A program made the translations under genes and the position numbers. A model generated the notes under the pieces. That model searched no databases and was not told where the DNA came from. It was given only the letters and a program-made list of their open reading frames with translations. Below, one piece after another: positions 8,433 to 17,485 of a DNA stretch of 34,953 nt (position 1 is the first letter of the stretch; every line of letters begins with the position of its first letter). The stretch comes from an uncultured Oscillospiraceae bacterium (lineage in GTDB: Bacteria > Bacillota > Clostridia > Oscillospirales > Ruminococcaceae): contig CATJCP010000207.1 of assembly GCA_949737515.1 (NCBI GenBank), positions 1-34,953 on the forward strand, given 5' to 3'.

Positions 8433-9464
8433 ATGCAATTGGATATTACAAAGCTTTTGGAAAATGTTGAGAAGATCATTGCATCCCATCAAATCGCGTC
8501 TGGCCAATACAGCCGCTGGATTTGGCAGGACAAAACAGAAAGCAGGAATTTGGGCATTAATGAATATGGCTGCGCAGATGCGGCGAATATTTTGTATATG
8601 ATTGGCCTCTTTCCATCTCAGGCAGGAGAGCGCGAGAAATGGATTGCCGCCCTCCAAAATCTTCAGCACCCCGAAACCGGGCTGTTTGTAGAGGCAACTC
8701 ACCATCCAATTCATACCACAGCCCATTGCATTGCCGCATTGGAGCTTTTTGAACAGAAGGCCAAATATCCCTTAAAGGATTTAAAGCCTTACTTGGAAAA
8801 AGAAAAACTGTATCAACTTTTAAATGGCCTGGACTGGTTGGAAAACCCCTGGACAGCTTCCCATCAGGGCGCAGGTATATTTGCGGCTCTGGTTCTCCAG
8901 GGAGACGCGGACAGTGTTTGGCGGGACTGGTATTTTAAATGGTTCTGGGATGAACAGGACCCATCAACTGGATTTTGGAAGAAAGGTTGTGTAAAGCCAA
9001 TTGCTCAGGGGGATTCTTTCTCCGGTACAGGGTTGAAACCCTCTGTATTCCCCTTTTTGGCGGGCTCATTCCACTACCTTTTCAATCATGAATACGCCCA
9101 TATGCCCATCCGTTTCCCGGAAAAGATGATTGACACCTGTTTGGATATCTTCCATCACAGCCAATGGGAACGTCTGGGAAAAAGCGTTTCCTTTGCGGAA
9201 ATTGACTGGGTTTACTGCCTGACCAGGTCTGGGCGGCAGTGTCATTACCGATTTGACGATATCAAACAAGCTCTGAGGAAATTTGCAAAATCCTATATAG
9301 ATTATCTCTATTCCCTCGACCCTCTTACAGACGACGGGTTGAATGATTTGCATACATTATTTGGTTCAGTGTGCGCCTTGGCGGAATTACAGGCAGCATT
9401 GCCAGGGGAAATCCGTTCTGAAAAGCCCTTAAAACTGGTGCTTGACCGCAGGCCGTTTATTTAA
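8433..9464 (+). CDS. Conserved-looking protein of unknown function, probable alpha/alpha-barrel fold, paired with GH3
   Basis: I do not recognise a named family for this 343-residue protein. It has no signal peptide or membrane segment. Recurrent HP-x-TG-(F/W)-like turns (QHPETGLF, QDPSTGFWKKG) and helix signatures such as TTAHCIAALELF and GIFAALVL recall the helical repeats of alpha/alpha-toroid proteins, such as prenyltransferase/terpene-cyclase-like folds and several glycoside hydrolases and lyases. It is rich in Trp, Tyr and His, as carbohydrate-active enzymes often are. It ends 22 bases before the GH3 start on the same strand, so a joint role in using a plant or host glycoside is likely by context only. 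The RBS AAAGAAGG is moderate. Confidence 0.75.
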   Translation: MQLDITKLLENVEKIIASHQIASGQYSRWIWQDKTESRNLGINEYGCADAANILYMIGLFPSQAGEREKWIAALQNLQHPETGLFVEATHHPIHTTAHCIAALELFEQKAKYPLKDLKPYLEKEKLYQLLNGLDWLENPWTASHQGAGIFAALVLQGDADSVWRDWYFKWFWDEQDPSTGFWKKGCVKPIAQGDSFSGTGLKPSVFPFLAGSFHYLFNHEYAHMPIRFPEKMIDTCLDIFHHSQWERLGKSVSFAEIDWVYCLTRSGRQCHYRFDDIKQALRKFAKSYIDYLYSLDPLTDDGLNDLHTLFGSVCALAELQAALPGEIRSEKPLKLVLDRRPFI

Positions 9465-9486
9465 AAGCAGAAAAGAGGATGTACAT

Positions 9487-12000
9487 ATGGAACGATATAT
9501 TCTTGAACTTCCACAGGATTCTCTCATTATTACAATCCAGCGGGAGGAACCGCCTCTGGTTTTCCTGCAATATTTAAAGTCAGCTTTCCGAACAAGGGTA
9601 ACACGGGCGGAACGCAAGGGGGATTCTATCGCCGTTTTGACTAATTTCCGTTTTCATCTGGAAGATCGCCATATTCTTACCATCACCAAGACGGAAAGGG
9701 GATTGGAATGCAGTGGGAGCATTTATAAAATTGGCCCTGTGTCTGGTATTGCTGCCCCCTATCACGGCGCAACCCGCTATGATGAAATGAAACAGGAACT
9801 TTCATCCCGCAAAGTCCCGAAAAAGGTTTCCCGCACCCCAAAACAGATAGAGGAAGCAGTCAATGAACTTTTAGGGAAAATGACCCTGGAAGAAAAGATC
9901 GGTCAGATGTCACAGTCAGGGGGGCTGGATACCTCCTCTATCGGCAATCCCATTGGAGGCCAGCCAGCAATGCAGCGCATTGAAAAGGGGGAAATTGGTT
10001 CTATCATTCATCAGGGGCTGCATCCTGAATTGGCGTATGCTCTTCAAAAACAAGCTGTGGAACATTCCCGCCTTAAAATTCCTCTGATTTTCTGTCAGGA
10101 TGTCATCCATGGTTATCAAACAGTCCTGCCTATCCCGCTGGCTTGGTCCTGCTCCTTTGACCCGGATGCGGTACAAAAGGGGGCGGCTATGGCAGCGGCA
10201 GAGGCTTCCACTGCAGGACTGATGTACGCCTTTTCCCCTATGCTGGATATTGCCCGCGATCCCCGGTGGGGACGAATTGCAGAAGGCCATGGCGAAGATC
10301 CTTACTTAGACGGAAAAATGGCAGAGGCAGTTGTGAAAGGCTTCCAAGGTGATATAGAAAACGGTTATTCCAATGACTCTGTTGCAGCTTGCCTCAAACA
10401 TTTTGTGGGATACGGCGCGGCTGAGGGTGGACGGGATTATAATACAGTAGAAATCTCTGATACAACCCTCCACAATATGTATCTTCCTCCCTTCAAGGCA
10501 GGAGTGGAAGCAGGAGCTTCTTCGGTGATGAGTTCCTTTAATATTATGAACGGTGAACCGGTTTCGGGAAATGAAACGATTCTCAAAGGAATTCTTCGGG
10601 AGGAGCTGGGTTTTAAGGGCGTTTTGATTTCAGACTATGCAGCAGTAGATGAGATCTGTCTCCACAGTGGAGCAGAGGATTCCAAAGAAGCAGCAGAACT
10701 TTCGGCCAATGCTTCCATGGATATTGAAATGGGAACCAGTGATTTTAACCAGTATCTTCCCCAGCTTGTACAGGAGGGAAAAGTTTCCCTCGAAACAATT
10801 GACAATGCTGTCCGCAGGATTCTGCGGTTGAAATTTGCCCTTGGGATTATGGATGACCCATACCGCTATCTGCGTCCCTCTCTGATGGAGGAGCGTCTCT
10901 TTTCAGCAGAACACCGTCAAACCGCTTTGGAAATGGCAGAAAAATCCATTGTCCTGCTGAAAAATGAAGGCGTTCTGCCTGTCAGGAAGTCCCATCGGAT
11001 CGCCGTAATCGGACCTATGGCAGATTCAACAGATCTGCTTGGAACCTGGCAGTTTACCGACTATGAAGCGGATACTGTCACGATTGCACAGGGACTGCGG
11101 AATGAGGGCTATAATGTTTCCGTTACACAGGGCTGCCATATTCATGAGCCGCTTTTAGGGGGATTGGAAAGAGCAAAGTCCGCTGCATACAAGGCAGATG
11201 TTGTGATCCTGGCTCTTGGCGAGGATTCCAGCATGAGCGGGGAAGCGGCAAGCCGTCAAAGCATTTCCATTCCTCAGCCCCAGTTGGATTTGGTTCAGGA
11301 GGTCAGGCGTACTGGCAGGCCAATGATTGCAGTTCTAATTAACGGGCGGCCTTTGGATCTGAATTGGCTGAATGATAATGTTCATGGGATTGTGGAGGCT
11401 TGGTTCCCGGGTTCTATGGGCGGCGATGCAATTGCGCGCGTGTTGTCTGGAACCTATAACCCCACCGCTCATCTGTCTGTTTCTTTTCCGGTTCATCAGG
11501 GACAGATTCCTGTTTACTACAACCATTTTTCCACAGCCCGTTCTCTGACAGATGAAAATAAGGATGCTAAATTTATCTCCAAATATCTGGATGGCCCAAA
11601 TGAGCCTTTATTCCCATTTGGATTTGGATTAAGTTATTCTTCTTTCCAATGTTCCGAATTAAAACTGGACAGGGATATTTTATCAGAAGACACTCCCATC
11701 CATATTTCCACTGAGATTACAAATTCCAGCAAAACAGCAGGAAAGGCTCTCGTCCAGCTTTATATTAGGGATGTAAAAGGCAGTATTGTCCGTCCTGTTA
11801 AGGAGCTAAAAGGTTTTCAACAGATTTTCCTGGACTCTGGGGAAAAGAAAACAGCCTCCTTTATGATTACTGAGGAAATGGTTCGGTTTTATACAAAAAG
11901 AAAGTTATGGGAGTCTGAAGCTGGAGAATTTATTGCTATGGTTGGGCTTTCTTCAAAAGATGAAGATTTGCTCAAGGTTTCCTTCCGGCTTGAAAAATAG
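9487..12000 (+). CDS. Glycoside hydrolase family 3 (beta-glucosidase/xylosidase type) with extra N-terminal domain
   Basis: An 837-residue retaining glycosidase that removes non-reducing-end sugars. After about 115 N-terminal residues of unknown type comes the GH3 barrel: LLGKMTLEEKIGQM, PRWGRIAEGHGEDPYL, and ACLKHFVGYGAAEGGRDYN. The nucleophile is D383 in ISDY. In the second domain the acid/base candidate is E586 in MSGEAASRQS. A C-terminal fibronectin III-like domain (ALVQLYIRD...RPVKELKGFQ) completes the usual layout. There is no signal peptide, so it acts on imported glycosides. I place the start at the ATG at 9487, with AAGAGGA nine bases upstream. A longer frame from 9442 overlaps the previous gene and lacks a good RBS. 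It is cotranscribed with the gene at 8433. Exact sugar specificity cannot be read. Confidence 0.94.
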   Translation: MERYILELPQDSLIITIQREEPPLVFLQYLKSAFRTRVTRAERKGDSIAVLTNFRFHLEDRHILTITKTERGLECSGSIYKIGPVSGIAAPYHGATRYDEMKQELSSRKVPKKVSRTPKQIEEAVNELLGKMTLEEKIGQMSQSGGLDTSSIGNPIGGQPAMQRIEKGEIGSIIHQGLHPELAYALQKQAVEHSRLKIPLIFCQDVIHGYQTVLPIPLAWSCSFDPDAVQKGAAMAAAEASTAGLMYAFSPMLDIARDPRWGRIAEGHGEDPYLDGKMAEAVVKGFQGDIENGYSNDSVAACLKHFVGYGAAEGGRDYNTVEISDTTLHNMYLPPFKAGVEAGASSVMSSFNIMNGEPVSGNETILKGILREELGFKGVLISDYAAVDEICLHSGAEDSKEAAELSANASMDIEMGTSDFNQYLPQLVQEGKVSLETIDNAVRRILRLKFALGIMDDPYRYLRPSLMEERLFSAEHRQTALEMAEKSIVLLKNEGVLPVRKSHRIAVIGPMADSTDLLGTWQFTDYEADTVTIAQGLRNEGYNVSVTQGCHIHEPLLGGLERAKSAAYKADVVILALGEDSSMSGEAASRQSISIPQPQLDLVQEVRRTGRPMIAVLINGRPLDLNWLNDNVHGIVEAWFPGSMGGDAIARVLSGTYNPTAHLSVSFPVHQGQIPVYYNHFSTARSLTDENKDAKFISKYLDGPNEPLFPFGFGLSYSSFQCSELKLDRDILSEDTPIHISTEITNSSKTAGKALVQLYIRDVKGSIVRPVKELKGFQQIFLDSGEKKTASFMITEEMVRFYTKRKLWESEAGEFIAMVGLSSKDEDLLKVSFRLEK

Positions 12001-12036
12001 AAATCATCGGCCCTTAATATAAATTTAATTTTAAAT

Positions 12037-12081
12037 GCAGCCCCCAAAAGGTAGATTCCTTTTGGGGGCTGCTATTTCTTT
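12037..12081. terminator. Bidirectional terminator between convergent GH3 and AIM24 genes
   Basis: GCAGCCCCCAAAAGG (12037-12051) and CCTTTTGGGGGCTGC (12058-12072) form a perfect 15-bp stem with a six-base loop. TATTTCTTT follows on the plus strand, and an A/T-rich flank on the other side can serve the minus-strand gene. Confidence 0.88.
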
Positions 12082-12090
12082 AATAAAAAT

Positions 12091-12774
12091 TCAATTTGTA
12101 CTAGATGGCAGATATGCCCGTAACGACCCGGCTACAGCACTGATCGGCATGGTCTGTAAATAAATTTCTCCTGGTCCTGTAACAACAGTATTAAACAATC
12201 CTTCTCCGCCAAACAGAATATTTTTTACACCTGGAACAGTGACAATATCCATCTGGCATGATTCCGACATTGCCGCCAGATAACCAGTATCCACAACCAT
12301 TGATTCCCCACTGCCTAAAGAATAATGTACTGCGTAACCGTCAATCTCAATAAAAGCCTTTCCATTTCCAGAAAGCTTTTGCATAATGAAACCTTCTCCG
12401 CCAAATAAACCCTTCCCAAGTTTTTTCTGGAAGGCTATTGACAGTTCCACACTTTCCTCAGAAGCCAGGAAACCACTCTTCTGTACAATCATCCCGCTTC
12501 CAGGGCCAACATCAACCGCCATAATGGAGCCTGGGAAACTGGAAGCAAAGGCTATCATCCCTTCCCCGTTCATTGCAGTATATCGATTCTGAAATATGCC
12601 CTCGCCGGAAAACATCCTGCCAATTACTTTGGAAATCCCCCCATTAGAAACTGTCTCCATTTTCATGTTGGGTGACATCCAGCTCATAGAGCCTCTTTCT
12701 GTAATCATACTTTCTCCGCTTTGCAGATGGCAGATCACTACTGGGAGACTTCCGCCTTCAATTCTGTATTGCAT
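12091..12774 (-). CDS. AIM24 family protein (DUF124/TIGR00266-like)
   Basis: A 227-residue protein with the repeated glycine-rich beta motifs of the family: QSGESMITERGSMSWM, MFSGEGIFQNRY, LFGGEGFIMQ and LFGGEGLFNTVVTGPGEIYLQTMP. The fold is a beta-sandwich/double-stranded helix. In yeast mitochondria AIM24 helps inner-membrane organisation. The bacterial role is not established, and no catalytic residues are evident. AGGAGG sits eight to ten bases before the ATG. It converges on the GH3 gene and shares its terminator. Confidence 0.9.
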   Translation of the reverse strand: MQYRIEGGSLPVVICHLQSGESMITERGSMSWMSPNMKMETVSNGGISKVIGRMFSGEGIFQNRYTAMNGEGMIAFASSFPGSIMAVDVGPGSGMIVQKSGFLASEESVELSIAFQKKLGKGLFGGEGFIMQKLSGNGKAFIEIDGYAVHYSLGSGESMVVDTGYLAAMSESCQMDIVTVPGVKNILFGGEGLFNTVVTGPGEIYLQTMPISAVAGSLRAYLPSSTN

Positions 12775-12902
12775 TTCTTTTCCGCTCCTCCTGATTTAAT
12801 AATGGAAACTTTGAAAAAAACAGTCTGTAGAGTCTTTAAAACCTAGCCTATTCGTTTTAAGCTGCATTCGTCTAAGGCTGTGTACGCATATCTGCTTTTC
12901 CC

Positions 12903-14222
12903 TTAACCTTTTTCCCTTAATCTCTGATATTCCTCCAACATTTTACGGCGGTATTGTAAGGCCGCCTGTTCATTTTTATTATCCCCAAATTGATAATAGA
13001 CTTTATCTTTAATGTCGTCAGGCAGATACTGCTGTTCAACATAATGACAGGGGAAATCATGGGGATATTGATAGAACTGCCCCTTCACTGCCACATCATC
13101 GCCGTCATAATGTTTATTCTGAAGCTGGCGTGGAAAACCAACCCCTTTTCCCTCCCGGATATCGGCAAGCGCTGCATCTATCGCTAAATAGGAACTATTA
13201 GATTTAGGCGAAGTTGCCAGTAAAACAACAGCCTCTGCCAAAGGAATCCTTGCCTCCGGCAGGCCAAGCTGAACAGCGGCATCCACGCAAGCCTTTACAA
13301 TCGTGATAGCTTGTGGATAAGCCATTCCAATATCTTCGCAGGCAATTACAAGCAGCCTTCGGCAGGGTGAGAGCAAATCTCCTGCTTCCAGCAGCCTGCC
13401 AAGATAATGTAAAGCGGCGTTTTCGTCTGAACCGCGGATGGATTTTTGTAAGGCAGATAATAAATCGTAATGCTGGTCTCCGTCCCGGTCATATTTCATA
13501 GCGCTCCGTTGGGAAACCTCCTGAGCGTCTGCCAATGTCACCAGATAATGGATTCCGTCATATTCCTCCGATGAAGATACACCACCGCTTATAGCGGCCA
13601 GCGCAAGCATTTCTACTGCGTTTATAGATTTACGGACATCCCCGCCGCAACTTGAAGCAATATGTTTTGCAACCCCTTCTTCCAGTTCAAAAACTGCGCT
13701 GTATTCCTCGGAAACAGTCGAAAATGCCCGCTGTACAGCCCGCTGGACTTCTTCCGGTTCAACTGCTTTAAATTCAAATACAGTCGAACGGCTTAAAATA
13801 GCGTTATACACATAGAAATAAGGATTTTCCGTTGTAGATGCAATTAAGGTGATCCGCCCATTTTCTATATATTCCAACAGGGTTTGCTGTTGTTTTTTGT
13901 TTAAATACTGAATTTCATCCAGGTAAAGAATAACACCGTTCATTCCTGAAATGGTTTCTGTCCGCTCCATAACTTCTTTAATATCTGCTGTTGATGCAGT
14001 TGTCCCATTTAAACGGCATAGTTCTTTTCCGGCTTTTGCGGCAATGATTCGTGCAACTGTTGTTTTACCTACCCCGGACGGACCGTAGAAGATAAGGTTA
14101 GGGATATTTCCGGTGTCTACAATCCGCCGCAGAACCTTCCCAGGCGATAAAAGATGCTGCTGTCCAACTACATCGTCTAATGTTTTGGGACGTAACCGAT
14201 CCGCTAATGGGGCCTGCGCCAT
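12903..14222 (-). CDS. rarA: Replication-associated recombination protein A (RarA/MgsA) AAA+ ATPase
   Basis: A 439-residue clamp-loader-like ATPase that acts at stalled replication forks. The protein opens with APLADRLRPKTLDDVVGQQHLL, typical of RarA. Walker A GPSGVGKTT and Walker B VILYLDEIQYL follow, then sensor SRSTVFEF and the C-terminal tetramerisation region (SNSSYLAIDAAL, FPRQLQNKHYDGDD). The start at 14222 is preferred because GAGGAGG precedes it at correct spacing. The frame extends 24 codons further to 14294, but that stretch covers the promoter. It is divergent from the penicillin-binding protein gene. Confidence 0.96.
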   Translation of the reverse strand: MAQAPLADRLRPKTLDDVVGQQHLLSPGKVLRRIVDTGNIPNLIFYGPSGVGKTTVARIIAAKAGKELCRLNGTTASTADIKEVMERTETISGMNGVILYLDEIQYLNKKQQQTLLEYIENGRITLIASTTENPYFYVYNAILSRSTVFEFKAVEPEEVQRAVQRAFSTVSEEYSAVFELEEGVAKHIASSCGGDVRKSINAVEMLALAAISGGVSSSEEYDGIHYLVTLADAQEVSQRSAMKYDRDGDQHYDLLSALQKSIRGSDENAALHYLGRLLEAGDLLSPCRRLLVIACEDIGMAYPQAITIVKACVDAAVQLGLPEARIPLAEAVVLLATSPKSNSSYLAIDAALADIREGKGVGFPRQLQNKHYDGDDVAVKGQFYQYPHDFPCHYVEQQYLPDDIKDKVYYQFGDNKNEQAALQYRRKMLEEYQRLREKG

Positions 14223-14265
14223 ATTTTTTACCTCCTCATTTTTGGAAAAGTTAAGAAACATTTTT

Positions 14266-14294
14266 ATTATACTCCCAAACCCCACACACGACAA
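14266..14294 (-). promoter_or_regulatory. Promoter of rarA
   Basis: On the minus strand, TTGTCG (14289-14294), a 17-base spacer and a perfect TATAAT (14266-14271). It lies about 45 bases upstream of the rarA ATG and supports the shorter start. Confidence 0.8.
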
Positions 14295-14362
14295 CTTTTT
14301 TATTTAAAGTCTGTAAAAAACATGAAAAATGTGGCAACCTAATCCCCAAAGGGGGATATTTT

Positions 14363-16120
14363 ATGGAAAAACAAATAGAACGCCGGATTTTAACTTGTTT
14401 TTTGATATTTGTATTGTTAGCCTTTATCCTGTTTCTGCGGATTGCATATCTTACCCAGGGGAGCGGGCTGGCAGCAGTAGGACAGGCGCAGAGTACCCAA
14501 ACTTTACGGGTAGCCTCCAACCGCGGGATGATTTATGACTGCCATCTCCGTCCCCTTGTCAATCAGGGGATTCTGTACCGGGCAGCAGTTATGCCTACAG
14601 AACAGGCGGTTCAGACTGCAGCGCGGATACTTCCTGACAAATCTACTACCATACTGGAACTAGCGCGGGAGCGCAAGCCTTTTCTGCTGGAATTTCCAAC
14701 GCCATATGTTTATTCCAAAGGGATTAATGTATTTGAAGTATATGAGCGTTATAATGACGCACCTCTTGCTCCCCATATTATTGGATATACAGATGGTTCC
14801 GGTACAAATGGGATGGCTGGGATTGAACTTGCCTATAATGATTATCTTACTCATAGCGATGCAGTGATTGATGTAACATATCAGGCAGATGTGACAGGAA
14901 ACGTTGTAGAAGGAGAAAGCCCTCGTACAAATAAAAACAGATATGACATCAAAGAAGGTGTTGTTCTAACCTTGGATGAAGAAATTCAGAAACTTGTGCG
15001 TAAAGCATGCCAGGAGGCTGTTTTCCACAAAAATACGGCAGAACTTGCTAAAGATCCAACAGAACGAAAAGCAATGGAATACGGCGGGGTGCTGGTAATG
15101 GATATATATACAGGAAATATTTTAGCCTGTGTCAGTTATCCCGATTTTTCTCAGAACGATGTTGCCTCCAGCCTGGATGCTCCGGGAAGCCCGTTTCTCA
15201 ACCGTTGTTTTAATGCGTACAGTGTTGGTTCCCCATTTAAGCTGACGATAGCCGCAGCCGCTCTCGAAAATGGTATTTCCCGTTACTACACCTATACCTG
15301 TAAAGGGTATGAAAATATTGGAGGGCAAATTTTTTACTGCAATAACTTAGCAGGCCATGGGAAAATTGATATGGGCGGTGCTGTGGAAGAATCCTGCAAC
15401 ACCTATTTTATCCACCTAATGGAACTGCTGGGACCGGAAACAGTAATGCGCATGATACAGGCAATGGGATTTGGAAGCGGGGATGTTCTCGCGGATGGAA
15501 TTGGAAGTGCAGCTGGTTTTTTGCCTGAACTGGAACAGCTTAGAATGATGCCGGCAGAAGCCGCTAATTTATCCTTTGGACAGGGAAAATTGCTGGCAAC
15601 TCCATTACAGCTTGTTAAAATGGTTTCCCTCATTGCAAATGGCGGAAACCGCGTTACCCCCCGTTTGGTGGAAGGGTTTACCAATGAGGACGGAACGCAG
15701 ATTATAAGCCGGGAACCAATCTATGCCGCCAACCCGGTTATCACTCTAAGAACAGCTTCAATACTTCAGGAATTTATGATTGGAGTTGTGGAGGAAGGAA
15801 GCGGGGTTTATGCCAAACCAAATGCAGGCGGTGCAGGAGGAAAAACCGGATCTGCCCAGACCGGGATTTTTATAATTGGGGATGAGGACGCAGAGGATGT
15901 GGAAATTGTTCACGCCTGGTTTACAGGCTTTTTCCCGGCGAGAGCTCCCAAATATGCAATTGTTGTATTTGCAGAAGGCGGAGAGTCCGGCGCAAAAGCT
16001 GCTGCACCTGTTTTCAAGATCATTGCCGATGGACTGGCTGAGATGGAGGGAATCCAGCCGGAAAAGACGGATGATAAAACGCCCTCCTTCCCAGTTGAAT
16101 TGGAGAATAATAATGAATAA
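14363..16120 (+). CDS. Class B penicillin-binding protein (peptidoglycan transpeptidase)
   Basis: A 585-residue membrane-anchored transpeptidase. One N-terminal transmembrane segment (about residues 9-30) is followed by the dimerisation/pedestal domain with SNRGMIYDCHLRPLVN, then the transpeptidase domain. The active-site serine is S290 in SPFK (SxxK), then S344-C345-N346 (SxN) and K494-T495-G496 (KTG). It cross-links peptidoglycan in division or sporulation (FtsI/SpoVD/PbpA type), but the subgroup is not clear from motifs. There is no PASTA domain. The start ATG has AAAGGGGG nine bases upstream. It is transcribed away from rarA and is not in a cell-wall cluster. Confidence 0.93.
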   Translation: MEKQIERRILTCFLIFVLLAFILFLRIAYLTQGSGLAAVGQAQSTQTLRVASNRGMIYDCHLRPLVNQGILYRAAVMPTEQAVQTAARILPDKSTTILELARERKPFLLEFPTPYVYSKGINVFEVYERYNDAPLAPHIIGYTDGSGTNGMAGIELAYNDYLTHSDAVIDVTYQADVTGNVVEGESPRTNKNRYDIKEGVVLTLDEEIQKLVRKACQEAVFHKNTAELAKDPTERKAMEYGGVLVMDIYTGNILACVSYPDFSQNDVASSLDAPGSPFLNRCFNAYSVGSPFKLTIAAAALENGISRYYTYTCKGYENIGGQIFYCNNLAGHGKIDMGGAVEESCNTYFIHLMELLGPETVMRMIQAMGFGSGDVLADGIGSAAGFLPELEQLRMMPAEAANLSFGQGKLLATPLQLVKMVSLIANGGNRVTPRLVEGFTNEDGTQIISREPIYAANPVITLRTASILQEFMIGVVEEGSGVYAKPNAGGAGGKTGSAQTGIFIIGDEDAEDVEIVHAWFTGFFPARAPKYAIVVFAEGGESGAKAAAPVFKIIADGLAEMEGIQPEKTDDKTPSFPVELENNNE

Positions 16121-16310
16121 AAACTAGGGAGAACCTCAAATCTTTTTATTTGCTGTTAGTTGTACCCATCTCTATTTTATGCTTATTTATCATCTCTAAA
16201 TAATTTAACATGGAAATCAATTTACAGAAACATAGCAAAAAAAGAAGAAAACCTTCGGTGCGGGCACAAAGCAACAGTAAGCACAAACCAAAACCGTATG
16301 AAAAGCTTTG

Positions 16311-16445
16311 GCCGCTTTCTCGAAAGTGGCAGGGGTCCAGGGTTGAGCAGCGGAGCTGCTCAGAGTCCCCGGTCGCCAGTTCAGCTCTGCTGAACGTAGC
16401 TCTGCTGAACGTAGCTCTGCTGAACTGAACCCGCAAGACGCGAAA
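16311..16445. repeat. Hairpin-rich repeat element with three 15-bp tandem copies
   Basis: Contains GCCGCTTT/AAAGTGGC (16311-16330), GAGCAGC/GCTGCTC (16345-16361), and a tandem repeat GCTCTGCTGAACGTA at 16384-16398, 16399-16413 and 16414-16428, the last copy differing in its final three bases. GTTCAG/CTGAAC (16379-16395) also folds within the repeat. The GGGTCC, GGTCGC and GCGAAA framework matches the element at 3952-4024. Short frames across it translate as repetitive peptides and are not genes. The flanking bases from 16121 to 16610 hold nothing else I can support. Confidence 0.7.
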
Positions 16446-16609
16446 CTCCTTTTGCAAAGAGCTTTTTTCTTTCTTTTTGCGATAGAAAAGGAAAGAAGAA
16501 CCTTCTCTTTTTCTCCGCCTTCCCTGACAAACACCCCAGTGGGGCGTTTGTCAATATCAACCTCAAAATCTCCACAAAATTGATTTCCCTGATAATTTAA
16601 ATTTTATGC

Positions 16610-16638
16610 TTGACAAAAAGGGAAAGATTGTCTATAAT
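16610..16638 (+). promoter_or_regulatory. Promoter of rplJ-rplL
   Basis: TTGACA (16610-16615), a 17-base spacer and TATAAT (16633-16638): both boxes match consensus, as expected for a ribosomal-protein operon. Confidence 0.92.
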
Positions 16639-16642
16639 AAAA

Positions 16643-16835
16643 AAGCTGTCAAATCCATAGACAGCAGGTTTTCCCGTAAGGGAAATGAAAAGGATCTTTA
16701 TCCTGCCTGCCGAGGAGGAGATTATCTGAGTTTTTGAAACGAGATAATATAAGCTCCTTCTGTTTTATGGAAAACGGGAGGGGCGTTTTTATAGCCTTTA
16801 ACGCTATGGATTGCGCAAATAAATCCAGGAGGTGA
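16643..16835 (+). promoter_or_regulatory. L10 leader (ribosomal protein L10 autoregulatory RNA) with attenuator
   Basis: The 200-base leader between promoter and rplJ has the L10-leader features: AGCTGTC...GACAGC pairing, an internal TTTCCCGTAAGGGAAA hairpin, and AGGATCTTTATCCT. It ends in a strong attenuator, where GCTCCTTCTGTTTT (16753-16766) pairs throughout with AAAACGGGAGGGGC (16771-16784) and is followed by GTTTTT. Excess L10-(L12) complex binding the leader is the known control. The terminator mechanism here is inferred from the hairpin. Confidence 0.85.
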
Positions 16836-16841
16836 ACGGGA

Positions 16842-17390
16842 ATGCCAAGTGAGAAAGCTTTAGCAGAGAAAAAAGCCATTGAAGAATCGTTGAGCAACAA
16901 GATGTCTCATTCAACAGCCGGTGTGCTGGTGGATTACAAGGGCATCACCGTAGCGGACGATACCAAACTGAGAAAAGAGCTCCGTGAAGCTGGCGTCGAA
17001 TACATGGTTGTCAAGAACACCCTGTTGAAATTCGCGGCGGAAGCCAACGGCTACGGCGAGATGACTCCCCATTTAAACGGGACAAGCGCCATCGCCTTTT
17101 CGGAGACCGATCCAGTTGCTGCTGCAAAAATTTTGACCAAGTACGCCGATGCGTCCAAGGGCAAATTTACAGTAAAGGCCGGGTTTGTTGACGGCGGCTT
17201 TATTGATGCAGCGAAGGTTACGGAGCTTGGGAAGCTGCCCAGCAAGGAGCAGCTGCTTGCCCAGCTTCTCAGCGTGCTCAATGGGAACCTGCGTGGTTTG
17301 GCCTGCGCTCTTAACGAGATCGCAGAGAAAAAGGGCGCCAGTGCGGAAGCAGCGCCTGCAGACGCACCAGCTGAGGCCACTGCGGAATAA
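16842..17390 (+). CDS. rplJ: Ribosomal protein L10 (uL10)
   Basis: A 182-residue protein that anchors L7/L12 dimers to the ribosomal stalk. The N-terminal half is typical: KALAEKKAIEESLSNKM, LVDYKGITVADDTKLRKELREAGVEYMVVKNTLLKFA. The C-terminal helix for L12 binding precedes an Ala-rich tail (ASAEAAPADAPAEA). AGGAGGTGA precedes the ATG. The usual upstream genes rplK and rplA are absent; a repeat-rich spacer and a penicillin-binding protein gene lie there instead. Confidence 0.98.
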   Translation: MPSEKALAEKKAIEESLSNKMSHSTAGVLVDYKGITVADDTKLRKELREAGVEYMVVKNTLLKFAAEANGYGEMTPHLNGTSAIAFSETDPVAAAKILTKYADASKGKFTVKAGFVDGGFIDAAKVTELGKLPSKEQLLAQLLSVLNGNLRGLACALNEIAEKKGASAEAAPADAPAEATAE

Positions 17391-17425
17391 GACGGCATCC
17401 ATAACGATCCCAGTCCCAGCCTATT

Positions 17426-17445
17426 GGAAGGGAAACACCCCTTCC
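17426..17445 (+). other. Hairpin in the rplJ-rplL spacer
   Basis: GGAAGGG (17426-17432) pairs with CCCTTCC (17439-17445) over a six-base loop and has no T-run after it. It may adjust the L12:L10 ratio by RNA processing or stability. Confidence 0.5.
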
Positions 17446-17485
17446 GTGGCGGTAAAAACGAAATGAATATAGGAGGTATATTAAA

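Noticed and set aside
16384..16428. Possible CRISPR array
   Set aside because: The 15-bp units are directly adjacent with no spacers, and no cas gene is present.
16146..16575. Overlapping short frames with repeated peptides in both directions
   Set aside because: They only translate the hairpin and tandem repeats (period 15, a multiple of three); no RBS or conserved start.
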